A stretch of DNA of 64,000 bases from Fodinicurvata sp. EGI_FJ10296 (GCF_040712075.1 NZ_JBFCVL010000006.1:418536-482535); one strand, 5' to 3'; positions 18,759-28,819 are shown, numbered from the stretch's first letter. The notes: generated by a model not told the origin, from the sequence alone. A program made the numbers and translations.

Positions 18759-18824
18759 TTGCAGTGCACAAATTTTCTTGACAGCCGCTGGGTCCCTGGC
18801 CATATGCTGTGTTGTGCAACGCAA
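18759..18824 (+). promoter_or_regulatory. Phasin promoter with paired inverted TGC-rich boxes
   Basis: A TTGACA -35 element lies at 18778-18783, with a weak -10 (CATATG or TATGCT) 17-19 bp downstream. Two 13-bp elements flank it: TTGCAGTGCACAA at 18759-18771 and, inverted, TTGTGCAACGCAA at 18812-18824; they agree at 11 of 13 positions. TGC-rich sites of this kind upstream of phasin genes are bound by the repressor PhaR in other alphaproteobacteria. Identity of the regulator here is inferred. Confidence 0.55.
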
Positions 18825-18957
18825 TATTCAGCCCGGCCGCGAATGGCCGGGTACCGTGGGCTGGTAGATTGGAACCCTGAGTTCCGGTGTTTTCCGGCCA
18901 CGACCAAGCCGCGCAGTCGGCGCGGCGCCGAACGCCACAGATCAGGGGATATCGATC

Positions 18958-19608
18958 ATGAGTACCGCCAAAAACGCGAAGAAAACACCGAATCGTTCAT
19001 CGAACCAGAACCAGCAGGGCCCCGAAACCTCTGCTGAAGAAATGTCTGGTGCAGCTACCGAAACCCTGACGGCTAGCTCAACGTCAGCCGAAACAGCAGG
19101 GGCGACTACGGCCAAAGCGGTTGAGGAAACGGTGACGATGACCAGGCAGAAGATGGAGGAAGCAATGAACACGACTCAGGAAGCCTATACAAAGAGCCTC
19201 GATGATGGCCTGAATACCGCGAAGGACCATCTCGCGAAATCCGGCCAGCAGTGGACGAAGGGATGGGAAGAGGCGTCGCAGTCCGGTCAGGACACGCTGA
19301 AAGCATGGACCGAAAGCAACACGGCCATCATGAAGGGTGCTGAAGACGTTGCCAAAATCTGGTTTACGGTCTCGCAGTCGATAATGGACCAAAGCGTGCA
19401 GACCGCGAAGTCCATGATGGCGGCCTCTTCGCTTTCCGAAGTTGTCGATCTGCAATCCGCACATGCCAAGAACACCTTCGACACCATGGTTTCAGAGATG
19501 ACCCGGATGTCGGAGTTGAGCCTGAAATCTGCCAACGAGGCGATGGGTCCGCTCAACGACCGCGTCAACGACGCGATGGTGCGGATGACCAAGCCGATGG
19601 CCGCCTGA
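18958..19608 (+). CDS. Phasin family protein
   Basis: This 216-residue protein is very rich in Ala, Met, Ser and Thr and almost wholly helical, as expected for a phasin that coats polyhydroxyalkanoate granules. The segment SGQQWTKGWEEASQSGQDTL is followed by ESNTAIMKGAEDVAKIWF, and SLSEVVDLQSAHAKNTFDTM holds the family's conserved 'xx-LQ--(F/H)xK' region. The N-terminal 60 residues are a disordered polar extension. AGGGGA lies 8 nt before the ATG. It has its own promoter with TGC-rich boxes and no PHA synthase or PhaR gene nearby. Confidence 0.88.
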   Translation: MSTAKNAKKTPNRSSNQNQQGPETSAEEMSGAATETLTASSTSAETAGATTAKAVEETVTMTRQKMEEAMNTTQEAYTKSLDDGLNTAKDHLAKSGQQWTKGWEEASQSGQDTLKAWTESNTAIMKGAEDVAKIWFTVSQSIMDQSVQTAKSMMAASSLSEVVDLQSAHAKNTFDTMVSEMTRMSELSLKSANEAMGPLNDRVNDAMVRMTKPMAA

Positions 19609-20060
19609 CCGCAATCGGTCGCGTAGGGTTGCTCGCGGCGGGCGCTTCGGCGGATCACGGGGGCCAGAAGTCCGGGGTGGGTGCGATGTGCTGTCGCGCC
19701 TGCCCTTTTTTGCGTTGGCCCGGTCGGTCGTCGGGTCTCTGCCGCTTGGTGGGGTGCTGACGAGGGCTGGGCGTACAGCACGCGCAGATCGGCGCCGTCC
19801 GCCGTCTCGTCATGTTACTGCCGCTCTTGCGGCACAGCGGACGGTTCGTAAGGCAGACGGGGATTGCAGAAGTTCAGCGATGCCGTATCATCACTGGGAA
19901 CGCGATCGTTGATTTCAAGACCTTTCCCAACACGGTCGCGATGACATATGATTCGGGAGTGGACTTGGCGATACCGTCGGATCCGGCTTTCGAAAGTGAC
20001 AAGTGAACCGCCCCTGCTGCGGGGGCTCGCGAGAGGACCAGAGTAAGGCATACGAGAGCC
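19609..20060. other. Intergenic region before clpS
   Basis: This 452-bp stretch holds no supported gene. A 5-bp hairpin (GACCG-CAAT-CGGTC, 19607-19620) overlaps the phasin stop codon but lacks a T tract. Short frames here have no ribosome-binding site and change base composition inside the frame. The clpS promoter must lie in its last part. Confidence 0.4.
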
Positions 20061-20387
20061 ATGAGCGACCAAGACAAGGACGGTGACGAAGGCAGCGGCA
20101 CCGGTGTTGTCGTTCAAAACCGGCCGAAGACGAAAAAGCCTGCGATGTATAAGGTCTTGATGTTGAATGACGATTTTACTCCGATGGAGTTCGTTGTTCA
20201 CGTTCTGGAGCGTTTCTTCTCGATGTCGCGGGAAGAAGCGACGCGGATAATGCTGCATGTCCATCACCGTGGTGTCGGGCTCTGCGGCGTGTTTACTTTC
20301 GAAGTCGCGGAAACGAAGGTCACCCAGGTTATGGATTTCGCGCGACAGCATCAGCATCCTCTTCAGTGTATACTGGAGAAAGAGTGA
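20061..20387 (+). CDS. clpS: ATP-dependent Clp protease adaptor ClpS
   Basis: This 108-residue adaptor delivers N-degron substrates to ClpA. The core shows [20 protein letters not shown], with the Asn-Asp-Asp that holds the substrate's N-terminal amine. [15 protein letters not shown] follows, with the pocket His, and then the AETKV strand. The N-terminal 25 residues are the usual flexible arm needed to block substrate entry in ClpA. The stop codon overlaps the predicted clpA GTG start in a GTGA arrangement, which implies translational coupling. Confidence 0.96.
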   Translation: MSDQDKDGDEGSGTGVVVQNRPKTKKPAMYKVLMLNDDFTPMEFVVHVLERFFSMSREEATRIMLHVHHRGVGLCGVFTFEVAETKVTQVMDFARQHQHPLQCILEKE

Positions 20388-22741
20388 CGCTGTCGGTCGA
20401 TGACGACGATACCAGCGAGGACGACGGCTTAATGCTCTCAAGAAATCTCGAGCAGACCCTTCATCGGGCACTGGGCTATGCGAACGATCGTCGACACGAA
20501 TACGCGACGCTGGAACATCTGTTGATGGCGCTGTCGGAGGATCAGGACGCGCTCGCGGTGATGAAGGCGTGCGGGGTGGACATCGACCGCCTCAGGAAGG
20601 ATGTGACCGCCTATATCGACAACGAGTTGTCGAATCTGGTCACGACGCGCCTGGACGATGCGAAGCCGACCGCCGGTTTCCAGCGCGTCCTGCAGCGCGC
20701 TGCCATACATGTGCAGTCGAGCGGCCGCGAGGAAGTGACAGGGGCCAATGTTCTGGTCGCGCTGTTCTCCGAACGCGAAAGCCACGCGGTCTATTTCCTG
20801 CAGGAGCAGGACATGACCCGGTTCGACGCCGTCAATTATATCTCCCATGGGATTGCCAAAGCCCCGCATCGGGGGACATCGGCGGAGGGTGCGCGCGTGT
20901 CTGGAACGGACGAAGAACCCAGTGGCGAAAAGGGAGCCAAGAAGACCAACGAGGCTCTTCAGGCCTATTGTGTCAACCTCAACATCAAGGCGGCGAACGG
21001 GAAAATCGACCCGCTGATCGGCCGCGAGCAGGAAATCGAGCGAACGATCCAGATCCTTTGCCGCCGGTCCAAGAACAACCCGCTTTATGTCGGTGATCCC
21101 GGTGTCGGCAAAACCGCCATTGCAGAGGGGCTGGCCAAGCGCATCGTCGATTCCGACGTCCCTGACGTCCTGAACGATGCAACGATCTTCGCGCTGGACA
21201 TGGGGTCGCTTCTGGCCGGCACGCGCTATCGCGGCGACTTCGAGGAAAGGCTGAAGGCCGTCCTTGCGGAGTTGGAGACGGTCGAGAATTCCGTTCTGTT
21301 CATTGACGAAATCCATACCGTTATCGGTGCCGGTGCCACCTCGGGCGGCGCCATGGACGCTTCGAACCTGCTGAAGCCCGCGTTGGCATCCGGCGCATTG
21401 CGGTGCATCGGATCGACGACCTACAAGGAATACCGGAACTACTTCGAAAAGGATCGGGCGCTGGTGCGCCGCTTCCAGAAGATCGATGTCGGCGAGCCGT
21501 CGATCGAGGACGCCGTCAAGATCCTCCGCGGCCTGAAGCCGTATTACGAAAAGCACCACAATGTGCGCTACACGAATGATGCCATCCGTCTGGCCGTCGA
21601 ATTGTCGGCCCGGTATATCGGTGACAGAAAGCTGCCCGACAAGGCCATCGATGTCATCGACGAGGTCGGTGCTGCGCAGATGCTGGTGGCGCCATCCAAA
21701 CGCAAGAAGACGATCGGCGTTCGCGATGTCGAAATGATCGTTTCGAAGATCGCGCGCATTCCGCCGAAGAACGTCAGCCGCGACGACAAGGCGATCCTGC
21801 AGACGGTCGAGCGCGATCTGAAAACTCTCGTTTTCGGGCAGGATCCGGCGATCGAGGCATTGGCCAGTGCCATCAAGCTCTCGCGGGCCGGGTTGCGCGA
21901 AGCCGACAAGCCGATCGGCAACTACCTGTTCTCGGGCCCGACAGGCGTCGGCAAGACCGAGGTGGCGCGGCAGCTCGCGCGGATCATGGGAATCGAACTC
22001 CGCCGCTTCGATATGTCGGAATACATGGAGCGTCACTCCATAAGCCGCCTGATCGGGGCACCGCCGGGCTATGTCGGCTTCGACCAGGGTGGTTTGCTGA
22101 CCGACGCCATCGATCAGCATCCGCATTGCGTGCTGCTGCTGGACGAGATCGAGAAGGCGCATCCGGACATTTACAATGTTTTGCTGCAGATCATGGATCA
22201 CGGCAAGCTGACGGACCATAACGGCAAGATCGTCGATTTCCGCAACGTGATCCTGATCATGACCACGAATGCCGGCGCCATGAACATCGCCAAACCGGCC
22301 ATCGGGTTCGAGCGGACGAACCGGATGGGCGAGGATACCGAGGCGATCAACCGGACCTTTACGCCGGAGTTCCGCAACCGGCTGGACGCCGTGGTTCCGT
22401 TTGCCCATCTGTCAGAGGAAGTCATCGACAGCGTCGTCGACAAGTTCATCATCCAGCTGGAGTTGCAGCTTGCCGACCGCCGGGTGTCGATTGAGCTGAC
22501 GGATGAGGCGCGCAAATGGCTCGGTCGCAAGGGCTATGATCCGTCCTATGGTGCCCGCCCGCTGGGCAGGGTCATCCAGGAACACATCAAGAAGCCATTG
22601 GCGAACGAGTTGCTGTTCGGCCGACTGGTTAATGGCGGCCTTGTCCGGGTCCGTACCGAAGGCGATGGCCTCGCGTTCGACTATCCCGATGCGCCGGAAG
22701 ATGGCGATGCCCGCAAAGAACCGGCGATGGTCGACGGATGA
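20384..22741 (+). CDS. clpA: ATP-dependent Clp protease ATP-binding subunit ClpA
   Basis: This 785-residue AAA+ unfoldase of ClpAP has a double Clp N-domain at the start ([17 protein letters not shown], then TLEHLLMAL). The first AAA module has Walker [16 protein letters not shown] and Walker [11 protein letters not shown]. The second has [15 protein letters not shown] and [16 protein letters not shown]. The ClpP-docking loop is IGF. The GTG at 20384 is preceded by GGAG and overlaps the clpS stop; an ATG at 20432 gives the length seen in most homologues and is the alternative. The gene ends in an ATGA overlap with a guanine deaminase gene. Confidence 0.96.
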   Translation: MTLSVDDDDTSEDDGLMLSRNLEQTLHRALGYANDRRHEYATLEHLLMALSEDQDALAVMKACGVDIDRLRKDVTAYIDNELSNLVTTRLDDAKPTAGFQRVLQRAAIHVQSSGREEVTGANVLVALFSERESHAVYFLQEQDMTRFDAVNYISHGIAKAPHRGTSAEGARVSGTDEEPSGEKGAKKTNEALQAYCVNLNIKAANGKIDPLIGREQEIERTIQILCRRSKNNPLYVGDPGVGKTAIAEGLAKRIVDSDVPDVLNDATIFALDMGSLLAGTRYRGDFEERLKAVLAELETVENSVLFIDEIHTVIGAGATSGGAMDASNLLKPALASGALRCIGSTTYKEYRNYFEKDRALVRRFQKIDVGEPSIEDAVKILRGLKPYYEKHHNVRYTNDAIRLAVELSARYIGDRKLPDKAIDVIDEVGAAQMLVAPSKRKKTIGVRDVEMIVSKIARIPPKNVSRDDKAILQTVERDLKTLVFGQDPAIEALASAIKLSRAGLREADKPIGNYLFSGPTGVGKTEVARQLARIMGIELRRFDMSEYMERHSISRLIGAPPGYVGFDQGGLLTDAIDQHPHCVLLLDEIEKAHPDIYNVLLQIMDHGKLTDHNGKIVDFRNVILIMTTNAGAMNIAKPAIGFERTNRMGEDTEAINRTFTPEFRNRLDAVVPFAHLSEEVIDSVVDKFIIQLELQLADRRVSIELTDEARKWLGRKGYDPSYGARPLGRVIQEHIKKPLANELLFGRLVNGGLVRVRTEGDGLAFDYPDAPEDGDARKEPAMVDG

Positions 22742-23247
22742 CCATTGACGGTATGACGGACGAAGGCGCAACCACCGCCGCCGACCGCCGGTGGTTGCGC
22801 CGCGCCATTGCATTGTCGCGGTCGGGCATGGAGGCCGACTGCGGCGGTCCGTTCGGTGCGGTGATCGTTCGTAACGGAGCCGTACTCGCCGAAGGTTCCA
22901 ATCGGGTTACGTCTGATAACGATCCGACGGCTCACGCCGAGATCGTTGCGATCCGCCGGGCCTGTGCCGCTGCTGACGATTTCTCGTTGGCCGGTGCTGT
23001 CCTTTATGCCTCGTGCGAACCGTGCCCGATGTGTCTTGCGGCGGCCTACTGGGCGAGGGTGGATCGGATCGTCTTTGCTGCTTGTCGCGATGATGCCGCC
23101 GCCGCAGGTTTCGACGACGCCCACATCTACCGGGAACTTGCTCTGGCGCCCGACCAGCGATCATTGCCGATGGTGGCGCTGCTGCGCGACGAGGCCAACG
23201 CCGTCTTCTCCGTGTGGAACCAGAAAGAAGACCGTATCGCCTACTGA
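22738..23247 (+). CDS. guaD: Guanine deaminase-like nucleoside/base deaminase
   Basis: This 169-residue protein of the cytidine deaminase fold has the zinc site HAEI and SCEPCPMCLAAAYWAR. DNDPTAHAEI and the C-terminal block AAAAGFDDAHIYREL match the Bacillus-type guanine deaminase (hydrolysis of guanine to xanthine) better than tRNA adenosine deaminase. The ATG overlaps the clpA stop codon by 4 bp (ATGA), so it should be translated with clpA. This is an unusual partner for clpA. Substrate is inferred from the C-terminal domain-swap segment. Confidence 0.85.
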   Translation: MTIDGMTDEGATTAADRRWLRRAIALSRSGMEADCGGPFGAVIVRNGAVLAEGSNRVTSDNDPTAHAEIVAIRRACAAADDFSLAGAVLYASCEPCPMCLAAAYWARVDRIVFAACRDDAAAAGFDDAHIYRELALAPDQRSLPMVALLRDEANAVFSVWNQKEDRIAY

Positions 23248-23280
23248 TCCGGCCTCGGATTTGTTTTCCCCTGGCGGGAA

Positions 23281-24474
23281 TTACTCCGAGCGGCCGGGTG
23301 GCGTGCGTTTGAAAGGTGCAAAGCCGGCCAGGTCTTCCATGTCTTCGGCAATGTGGACTGCTTCCTGCTCGACGAAATTGGCGACGGCCCGGCGCAGCCC
23401 CTGATGAGAAATATAGTGAGCACTGAATGTGCGAACCGGCAGGTATCCGCGCTGGATCTTGTGTTCGCCTTGCGCACCGGCCTCGACCTTCGTCAGGCCG
23501 TTATCGATCGCAAAATCCATAGCCTGATAATAGCATGCTTCGAAATGCAGAAACGGGATATGCGTATCGCATCCCCAGTTGCGCCCGAATAATGTATCAT
23601 TTCCGCGCAGATTCAGCGCGCCGGCGATTGTCCGTCCGTTATAGTCGGCAAGCACCAGCACAACGCTGTCGGCCATTGTCTCGCCCAACAAGCCGAAAAA
23701 TTCCCGGTTGAGATACGGAATGCCCCATTTGCGCGATCCGGTATCCTCGTAAAATCGATAGAAAGCGTCCCAATGCTCGGGTCGGAGGTCGTCGCCGGTA
23801 ACTGCATGCATGCGCACACCGGCATCGGCCACCTCGCGGCGCTCGCGACGGATCTGTTTCCGCCGTCGGCTGGTCAGGGTCGCCAGGAAATCGTCGAAGC
23901 TGTCATAGCCATCGTTGAACCAATGATATTGCTGCCCGACCCGCTGAAGCCAGTCGCGCCGCCCGAACCGTTCCCATTCATGTTCGGTCGGAAACGTCAC
24001 ATGGGCCGATGAGAGACCGTTGCGACGGCAGAGCGACGCCATGCCGTCGATCATGGCATCGATGATCGTTTCGCGGTCCGGGGTGTCGGGGGCAACGAGC
24101 AGGCGGGGCCCGGTCACAGGCGTGAACGGGACGGCCGACTGCAGTTTGGGATAATAGGAGCCACCGGCACGTTCGAACGCCGCCGCCCAACCATGATCGA
24201 ACACATATTCGCCATAGCTGTGCCCCTTCAGGTATAGCGGCGCGCACCCGACGACGCCGCTGCCGCCGGGCGGATTGCCGGTTTGTGTGACGACCAGATG
24301 ATGCGGCAGCCATCCCGCCTCGCGGCCGACGCAATCGGAATCCTCCAGCGCCTTGAGGAACGCATGGCGGATGAACGGGTTGGACAGCCCGGCGCAGCGA
24401 TCCCAATCGGCGGCGCCGATCTGGTCGATGGACGACACGGCACGAATCTCCAGGCGTGCGGGCTCATCAGCCAT
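23281..24474 (-). CDS. FemAB-like GNAT-fold acyltransferase (DUF482/COG3146)
   Basis: This 397-residue protein matches the family annotated as 'peptidogalycan biosynthesis protein'. Conserved blocks are NPFIRHAFLKALEDSDCVG, FDHGWAAAFERAGGSYYPK, FTPVTGPRLL, FYRFYEDTGSRKWGIPYLN and GALNLRGNDTLFGRNWG near residue 300. It is a two-domain GNAT fold expected in the cytoplasm. Biochemical function is not settled for the family. It is 27 bp upstream of the RidA gene on the same strand and convergent with guaD. Confidence 0.85.
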   Translation of the reverse strand: MADEPARLEIRAVSSIDQIGAADWDRCAGLSNPFIRHAFLKALEDSDCVGREAGWLPHHLVVTQTGNPPGGSGVVGCAPLYLKGHSYGEYVFDHGWAAAFERAGGSYYPKLQSAVPFTPVTGPRLLVAPDTPDRETIIDAMIDGMASLCRRNGLSSAHVTFPTEHEWERFGRRDWLQRVGQQYHWFNDGYDSFDDFLATLTSRRRKQIRRERREVADAGVRMHAVTGDDLRPEHWDAFYRFYEDTGSRKWGIPYLNREFFGLLGETMADSVVLVLADYNGRTIAGALNLRGNDTLFGRNWGCDTHIPFLHFEACYYQAMDFAIDNGLTKVEAGAQGEHKIQRGYLPVRTFSAHYISHQGLRRAVANFVEQEAVHIAEDMEDLAGFAPFKRTPPGRSE

Positions 24475-24501
24475 GGTGATCGTTCCGCTTGCCGCCGTTG
24501 T

Positions 24502-24966
24502 TCAGGCGACCTCGATAATGGCTTCGACCTCGACCGCGACACCCATGGGCAAGGACGCGACCGTCACCGCCGACCGTGCGTGGCTGCCGGAGTCGCCGAA
24601 GATCTCTGCCATCAGATCGGAGGCGCCGTTGATCACCTTGGGGGCATCGGGGAAACTCGGAACGCCATTTACGAATCCGACCAGTTTGACGACGCGGACG
24701 ACCTTGTCCAGGTCGCCCAGGGCTGCCTTGGCCTGGGCCACGATGTTCAGGGCGCAAGTCCGGGCGGCGGCATAGCCGTCTTCGACGGCGTATTCCTCGC
24801 CCAGCTTGCCGGTATGGGTGATCTTGCCATCCTGAACGGGGATCTGGCCCGATATGAACAGGAGATTGCCGGTCCTGACCGTAGGGACATAATTCGCAGC
24901 CGGTGCCGATGCTGCCGGCAATACGATGTTCCGCTCGGAAAGCCGGGCTTCGATTTTTCCTGTCAT
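24502..24966 (-). CDS. RidA family protein (enamine/imine deaminase-like)
   Basis: This 154-residue protein starts at an ATG at 24966 with AAGGAT upstream; in-frame codons further up add an unlike leader. The fold markers are LFISGQIP and NIVAQAKAALGDLDKVV. The C-terminal arginine block HARSAVTVASLPMGVAVEVE carries the Arg that binds the carboxylate of imine intermediates in RidA. It is longer than the 128-residue archetype and belongs to the 150-residue branch, for which deaminase activity has been shown only in part. It is followed by the FemAB-like gene. Confidence 0.9.
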   Translation of the reverse strand: MTGKIEARLSERNIVLPAASAPAANYVPTVRTGNLLFISGQIPVQDGKITHTGKLGEEYAVEDGYAAARTCALNIVAQAKAALGDLDKVVRVVKLVGFVNGVPSFPDAPKVINGASDLMAEIFGDSGSHARSAVTVASLPMGVAVEVEAIIEVA

Positions 24967-25084
24967 GTCGCTCGTATCCTTGATGCTGGACTTCGCCCGC
25001 CAGTGGGCGAAGCGGTTTCGATTGGTGTTGCGCGCCATGATAATTCCATCGCAGTTTAACGCAATGGGCCAAAGGCTCGCGGAT

Positions 25085-26245
25085 CTAGCGGGTGCGCCAG
25101 GTGAAGATCGTCGATGCGGCATAGTTCCACACGGCGCCGACGACGGCGCCGGCAATACCGGCCGCCCACCAGATGACGTCGCCTTCATAGATCATCGTGG
25201 CGACGCCGACATTGGCAACCGCCCCGACGCTGCAGACCAGATAGAACGACAGCAGCCCGCGAATAACGGCCCGCCCCTTCAGGCGGCGGTCGCGGAATGT
25301 GATCAGGTTGTTGAGCAGGAAGTTCCCCGTCATCGACACCAGCATGGCGGTGGTCTGCGACACCGCGAATCCGAATCCGATCGCCAGCGATGCCGCCAGA
25401 ACGGCAAGGTGGACCAGGACGCCGATGCCGCCGACGGCGGCAAACAGCGCAAACCGTACGGGCACGAAACGCCCGACCGTCTTGTCGAGCAGCAGCATCA
25501 GAAAATCCCAGACGACCTGGGCATCCAGCTTGCTTTCGCCGAAGGTGCGGCTGCGGAAGGTATAGGGCAATTCGGCGAAAGTCAGGGGCTTGGGCGACGA
25601 CGCGAAAAGGTCGAGAAGGATCTTGAAGCCCTGACCGGAAAGCGACGGGGCGGCCCGGTCGAAGGCCTCCCGCCGCATGAGGAAAAAGCCGCTCATCGGG
25701 TCGGTCAGGCGAACACGCGTCACCAGACGGCTGAGAGCGTTTGCAAAGCGGCTGATCGCGATGCGGTGACCCGACCATTCGCCGGTTCCACCCCCGGCGA
25801 CGTAGCGGCTGCCGATGACGATGTCGAGCCCGTCGGCTCTGATCTGCCGCAGCATGTCGGGCAGCAATGTCTCGTCATGCTGCATGTCGGCGTCGATGAC
25901 GGCGAAATAGGGCGCGGCGCTGGCCAGCACGCCGTCGATGCAGGCCGATGACAGTCCCCGCCGGTCGATGCGCCGAAGGCAACGGATGCGCGAGTCCGTT
26001 CGCGCCCGTTCGATCACACGCGCCGCTGTTCCGTCGGGGCTATCGTCGTCGACGAAGATCGCTTCCCATTCGATGCCGGCGAGGGCCGTGCGCAGCTTCG
26101 CCAGCAACGGGTCGACATTGTCGCGCTCGTTGAATGTGGGAATGACGACGGTCAGCTCCGGCGCCTGGTAAGCCGAGGCCGGGCCGGCGGATCGATCGGT
26201 CGCGGGCAATGCAATGCCCGTGGGGTCAGCGTCCATGGGAGTCAC
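25085..26245 (-). CDS. Glycosyltransferase family 2 with GtrA membrane domain (DPM1-like)
   Basis: This 386-residue fusion has a GT2 catalytic domain at residues about 30-250. It carries VVIPTFNERDNV, the DDDSPDGT motif and DADMQHD, and resembles dolichol-phosphate mannosyltransferase. A GtrA-like domain with four membrane helices follows (about 265-385). Such proteins load a sugar onto a polyprenyl phosphate and anchor or flip it for use by a membrane GT-C enzyme. The next upstream gene on the same strand, overlapping by 20 bp, is just such a GT-C enzyme. Together they probably glycosylate a lipid or an envelope glycan. Confidence 0.92.
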   Translation of the reverse strand: MTPMDADPTGIALPATDRSAGPASAYQAPELTVVIPTFNERDNVDPLLAKLRTALAGIEWEAIFVDDDSPDGTAARVIERARTDSRIRCLRRIDRRGLSSACIDGVLASAAPYFAVIDADMQHDETLLPDMLRQIRADGLDIVIGSRYVAGGGTGEWSGHRIAISRFANALSRLVTRVRLTDPMSGFFLMRREAFDRAAPSLSGQGFKILLDLFASSPKPLTFAELPYTFRSRTFGESKLDAQVVWDFLMLLLDKTVGRFVPVRFALFAAVGGIGVLVHLAVLAASLAIGFGFAVSQTTAMLVSMTGNFLLNNLITFRDRRLKGRAVIRGLLSFYLVCSVGAVANVGVATMIYEGDVIWWAAGIAGAVVGAVWNYAASTIFTWRTR

Positions 26246-27839
26246 GGTCGAAGCGGTCAGGGTAGGGAAGCCGATAGGGCTCTAGCAGATCGCGGACCGG
26301 GATGAAAGACACCGGCACTTCTGCCCGGCCGCCACGGTCGATGGTGATGTCGTGGCGGGGGCCGGTCCCGGCGAACCTGTCTGCGGCGGCCTCGCCGTGC
26401 CTGTCGATGGTGTCACGCCGGCCGATGATGACGGCATCGCGCCCCTCGAAGGTCGATGGATCCGCCATAAAGGCGAAATGCCGCGGGTCGCTGCAGAAAC
26501 ACACGATGGGCATGTCGGGGCCGAGCGCCTGGCCGATCTTTCCGCCTTCGAGCCAATGGAGGGCGACCACGAACCGATCCCCCCCGTCGAGCAGATCGGA
26601 CGACTCCAGGGCGACGCGAAGCTCGCGCCATGTCAGGGCCTCGACGGTCGGATCGGATCCCTCGAAGGTTGGAACGGCGGCCCGTATCCACCCCGTGGCC
26701 GTATGAGTGGCGAGTATGATCGTGATCGCCGCCAGCAGGACGGCGCTCGCTGTCAGCCACCAGCGGGTCACCGCATTGCCTGATCTCAGGCGCCCGGCGA
26801 CGGCGGCGCCCAGAAGCGGGAAAATCATCAGCCATCCCGGAGCCTGCCAGTGGAACAGGCCGCGCGACCCCCACATGACGACGATGGTAAAGACAAGGAT
26901 CGGTCCGGCGCCCAGACAGACAAGGAACCAGCGGCGCGGATCACCGGGGCCGGCCAGGGCGGCGCGCACGAAGACCCAGGCCAGCGGGACAAAGATCCAT
27001 GGCAGTATCCAGGCGGCCTGGCCTGCGATGTTCGACAGGATGCGGTCGGGGCGCAGTTCGTCGCCGGGGGCGCCGCGTCCGCCCTGAAACGCAATCGAGA
27101 CGAAGTCGTGCTGGATGTTCCAGATCAGAACCGGGCTGGCGACGGCGGCGGCGATCAACGCGCCGATCCACGGGCCGGGCGAGGTCAGCCAGTGGCGGGA
27201 GCCGCGGTGCGACAGCAAAAACACCAGTACGCCGACGAACAGGAAGACGCCATGATATTTGCTGAGCATGGCCAGACCGCCGAAGAGTCCGGCCAGCGAC
27301 CACGCACCCAGCATCTTGTGCCGTTCGTGCCGGGCATCGACCCGTAGTTCACGGGGCAGCAGGATATTGGCCAGGACCAGGGCGGCGGCAAGCAGCGCGG
27401 CCATGAGCGGGCCGTCGGGCAGTGCCCAGCCGCCCGTCGTCAGTGAAAAGACCGCCGAAAGGTTCAGCAGCAGTGCCGCCGCAACGCCGGACCAGGGATC
27501 GCACAGCTTTGCCGTCAAACGGTACATCAGCCAGGTGGTCAGGGCGAAAATCGCGATGAACGGCAGCCTGATCACGACGGGATGTTCGGTTCCGGTCAGC
27601 CAGGCCGTCGCGTGGATAATCCAGTAGTGCAGCGGCGGGTGATCGAAGTAGCTCAGGCTGAGCGTCCGGGAAACGGTCGTAACATAGGATTCGTCCACGC
27701 CCAGCCCGATCGACGCGGCATTGACGATCCGCATGATCGTTCCGATCGCGAGGATGGCCGCCATGGCGGCGGTCGGCGAGATGGTGCGTGACAGCTGCGT
27801 CACCGTCGTGTCGGGGCCTGGGCGGGCGTGGGCGTTCAT
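26226..27839 (-). CDS. Membrane glycosyltransferase, GT39/ArnT-like
   Basis: This 537-residue protein has ten or more membrane segments in its first 400 residues. The first periplasmic loop has LGVDESYV, the acidic Asp-Glu pair of GT-C enzymes, followed by YFDHPPLHYWIIH, a block seen in ArnT-like transferases that use polyprenyl-phosphate sugar donors. The last 140 residues are a soluble periplasmic domain. It shares 20 bp with the GT2-GtrA gene, which is likely to make its donor. The acceptor is unknown. Confidence 0.88.
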   Translation of the reverse strand: MNAHARPGPDTTVTQLSRTISPTAAMAAILAIGTIMRIVNAASIGLGVDESYVTTVSRTLSLSYFDHPPLHYWIIHATAWLTGTEHPVVIRLPFIAIFALTTWLMYRLTAKLCDPWSGVAAALLLNLSAVFSLTTGGWALPDGPLMAALLAAALVLANILLPRELRVDARHERHKMLGAWSLAGLFGGLAMLSKYHGVFLFVGVLVFLLSHRGSRHWLTSPGPWIGALIAAAVASPVLIWNIQHDFVSIAFQGGRGAPGDELRPDRILSNIAGQAAWILPWIFVPLAWVFVRAALAGPGDPRRWFLVCLGAGPILVFTIVVMWGSRGLFHWQAPGWLMIFPLLGAAVAGRLRSGNAVTRWWLTASAVLLAAITIILATHTATGWIRAAVPTFEGSDPTVEALTWRELRVALESSDLLDGGDRFVVALHWLEGGKIGQALGPDMPIVCFCSDPRHFAFMADPSTFEGRDAVIIGRRDTIDRHGEAAADRFAGTGPRHDITIDRGGRAEVPVSFIPVRDLLEPYRLPYPDRFDRDSHGR

Positions 27840-28077
27840 TGTTCAGAGTACCGCTGTTCCGGGGCTGCGACGGGGTAGCGTCTCAGGCCATCTGCGTCCA
27901 GCACCCATTCGGCAATTGTCCGACGCGACGGGCCGGGGGGTGTCCCCATTGCATCGTGGGCATGGCAGCTATAGATCGTTTGACGGAGCAGATTTTTCGC
28001 CTGATACTATACCGAGGTTGCGCTACCAGCGTGCAAACCTGCTTTCGCCTTCCAGGCTTCGTCAGAGGTATCGATCC

Positions 28078-28632
28078 GTGAGCGACCACCAACCCATGAT
28101 TCACTATCTTACCTATCTCCTGACACAGGCTGATCGCCAAGGCGCCGCACATCTGGACGGGATTGTTCGTGAAGAAGGCATCACGATCGAGCAGTGGCGG
28201 ATTCTGCGGGTGCTATCCGACGGATTCGGCTGGACAATGGGCGATCTGGCCGAAGCGGCTTTATTGACTCTGCCCACGCTCACGCGGGTGGCCGACAGAA
28301 TGGTCGGGCAGGCGTTCATCTACAGGGCTACCGATCCGGCCGATCGACGCAAGGTCGTTATCTATCTGTCCGACAAGGGGCGCGCCGTCGGGAGCCGTCT
28401 TCACGGACGCGTGATCGAACAACAGCAGAAATTGTTCGCCGCGCTCGGACGCGAGAAAGCTGAGCAATTGATGTCCCTGCTTCAGGAGCTCAACGCCGCC
28501 TCCGACGATGTCGCTCCCATGCGGGATGAAGAGAACGCTACCGATAGCGATCATCAGGGTGTGCTGGACGCAGACCCAATGCTGCACCCGCAAGCCGCCG
28601 AACAGTTGGCGAGGCCGGATTCCGTTTCTTGA
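28078..28632 (+). CDS. MarR family transcriptional regulator
   Basis: This 184-residue protein has a winged-helix core: IEQWRILRVLSDGFGWTMGDLAEAALLTLPTLTRVADRMV (recognition helix) and the wing DPADRRKVVIYLS with the family's DxRxxxV pattern. The GTG at 28078 has AGAGG about 10 nt upstream; an ATG at 28096 is the alternative. A 45-residue polar tail extends beyond the usual end. It is read towards an amidase gene 187 bp downstream on the same strand, which it may control. The ligand is unknown. Confidence 0.85.
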   Translation: MSDHQPMIHYLTYLLTQADRQGAAHLDGIVREEGITIEQWRILRVLSDGFGWTMGDLAEAALLTLPTLTRVADRMVGQAFIYRATDPADRRKVVIYLSDKGRAVGSRLHGRVIEQQQKLFAALGREKAEQLMSLLQELNAASDDVAPMRDEENATDSDHQGVLDADPMLHPQAAEQLARPDSVS

Positions 28633-28819
28633 ATCCAGCGTTCTCCACACGGAATGGCCCCATGCGCTTTCGTGAGGATTTGGTGGCATTTTGAAGTAAA
28701 AACTTTTATTTCGCGATTTTTTTGCCCGGTGATACAACTTTAAGTGTCATTAACGGGCGTTTATCTCCACTGAAAGGTGATGCGCCTGAACCAGAAATTC
28801 TGAATGGGTTCCTAAACGC

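Noticed and set aside
18614..18907. A 97-codon minus-strand frame with a Thr-Gly repeat
   Set aside because: The repeat is a by-product of the 12-bp tandem DNA repeat and no ribosome-binding site or homologous family is apparent.
20438..22408. A 656-codon minus-strand frame across clpA
   Set aside because: Antisense shadow of clpA; no ribosome-binding site or family motif.
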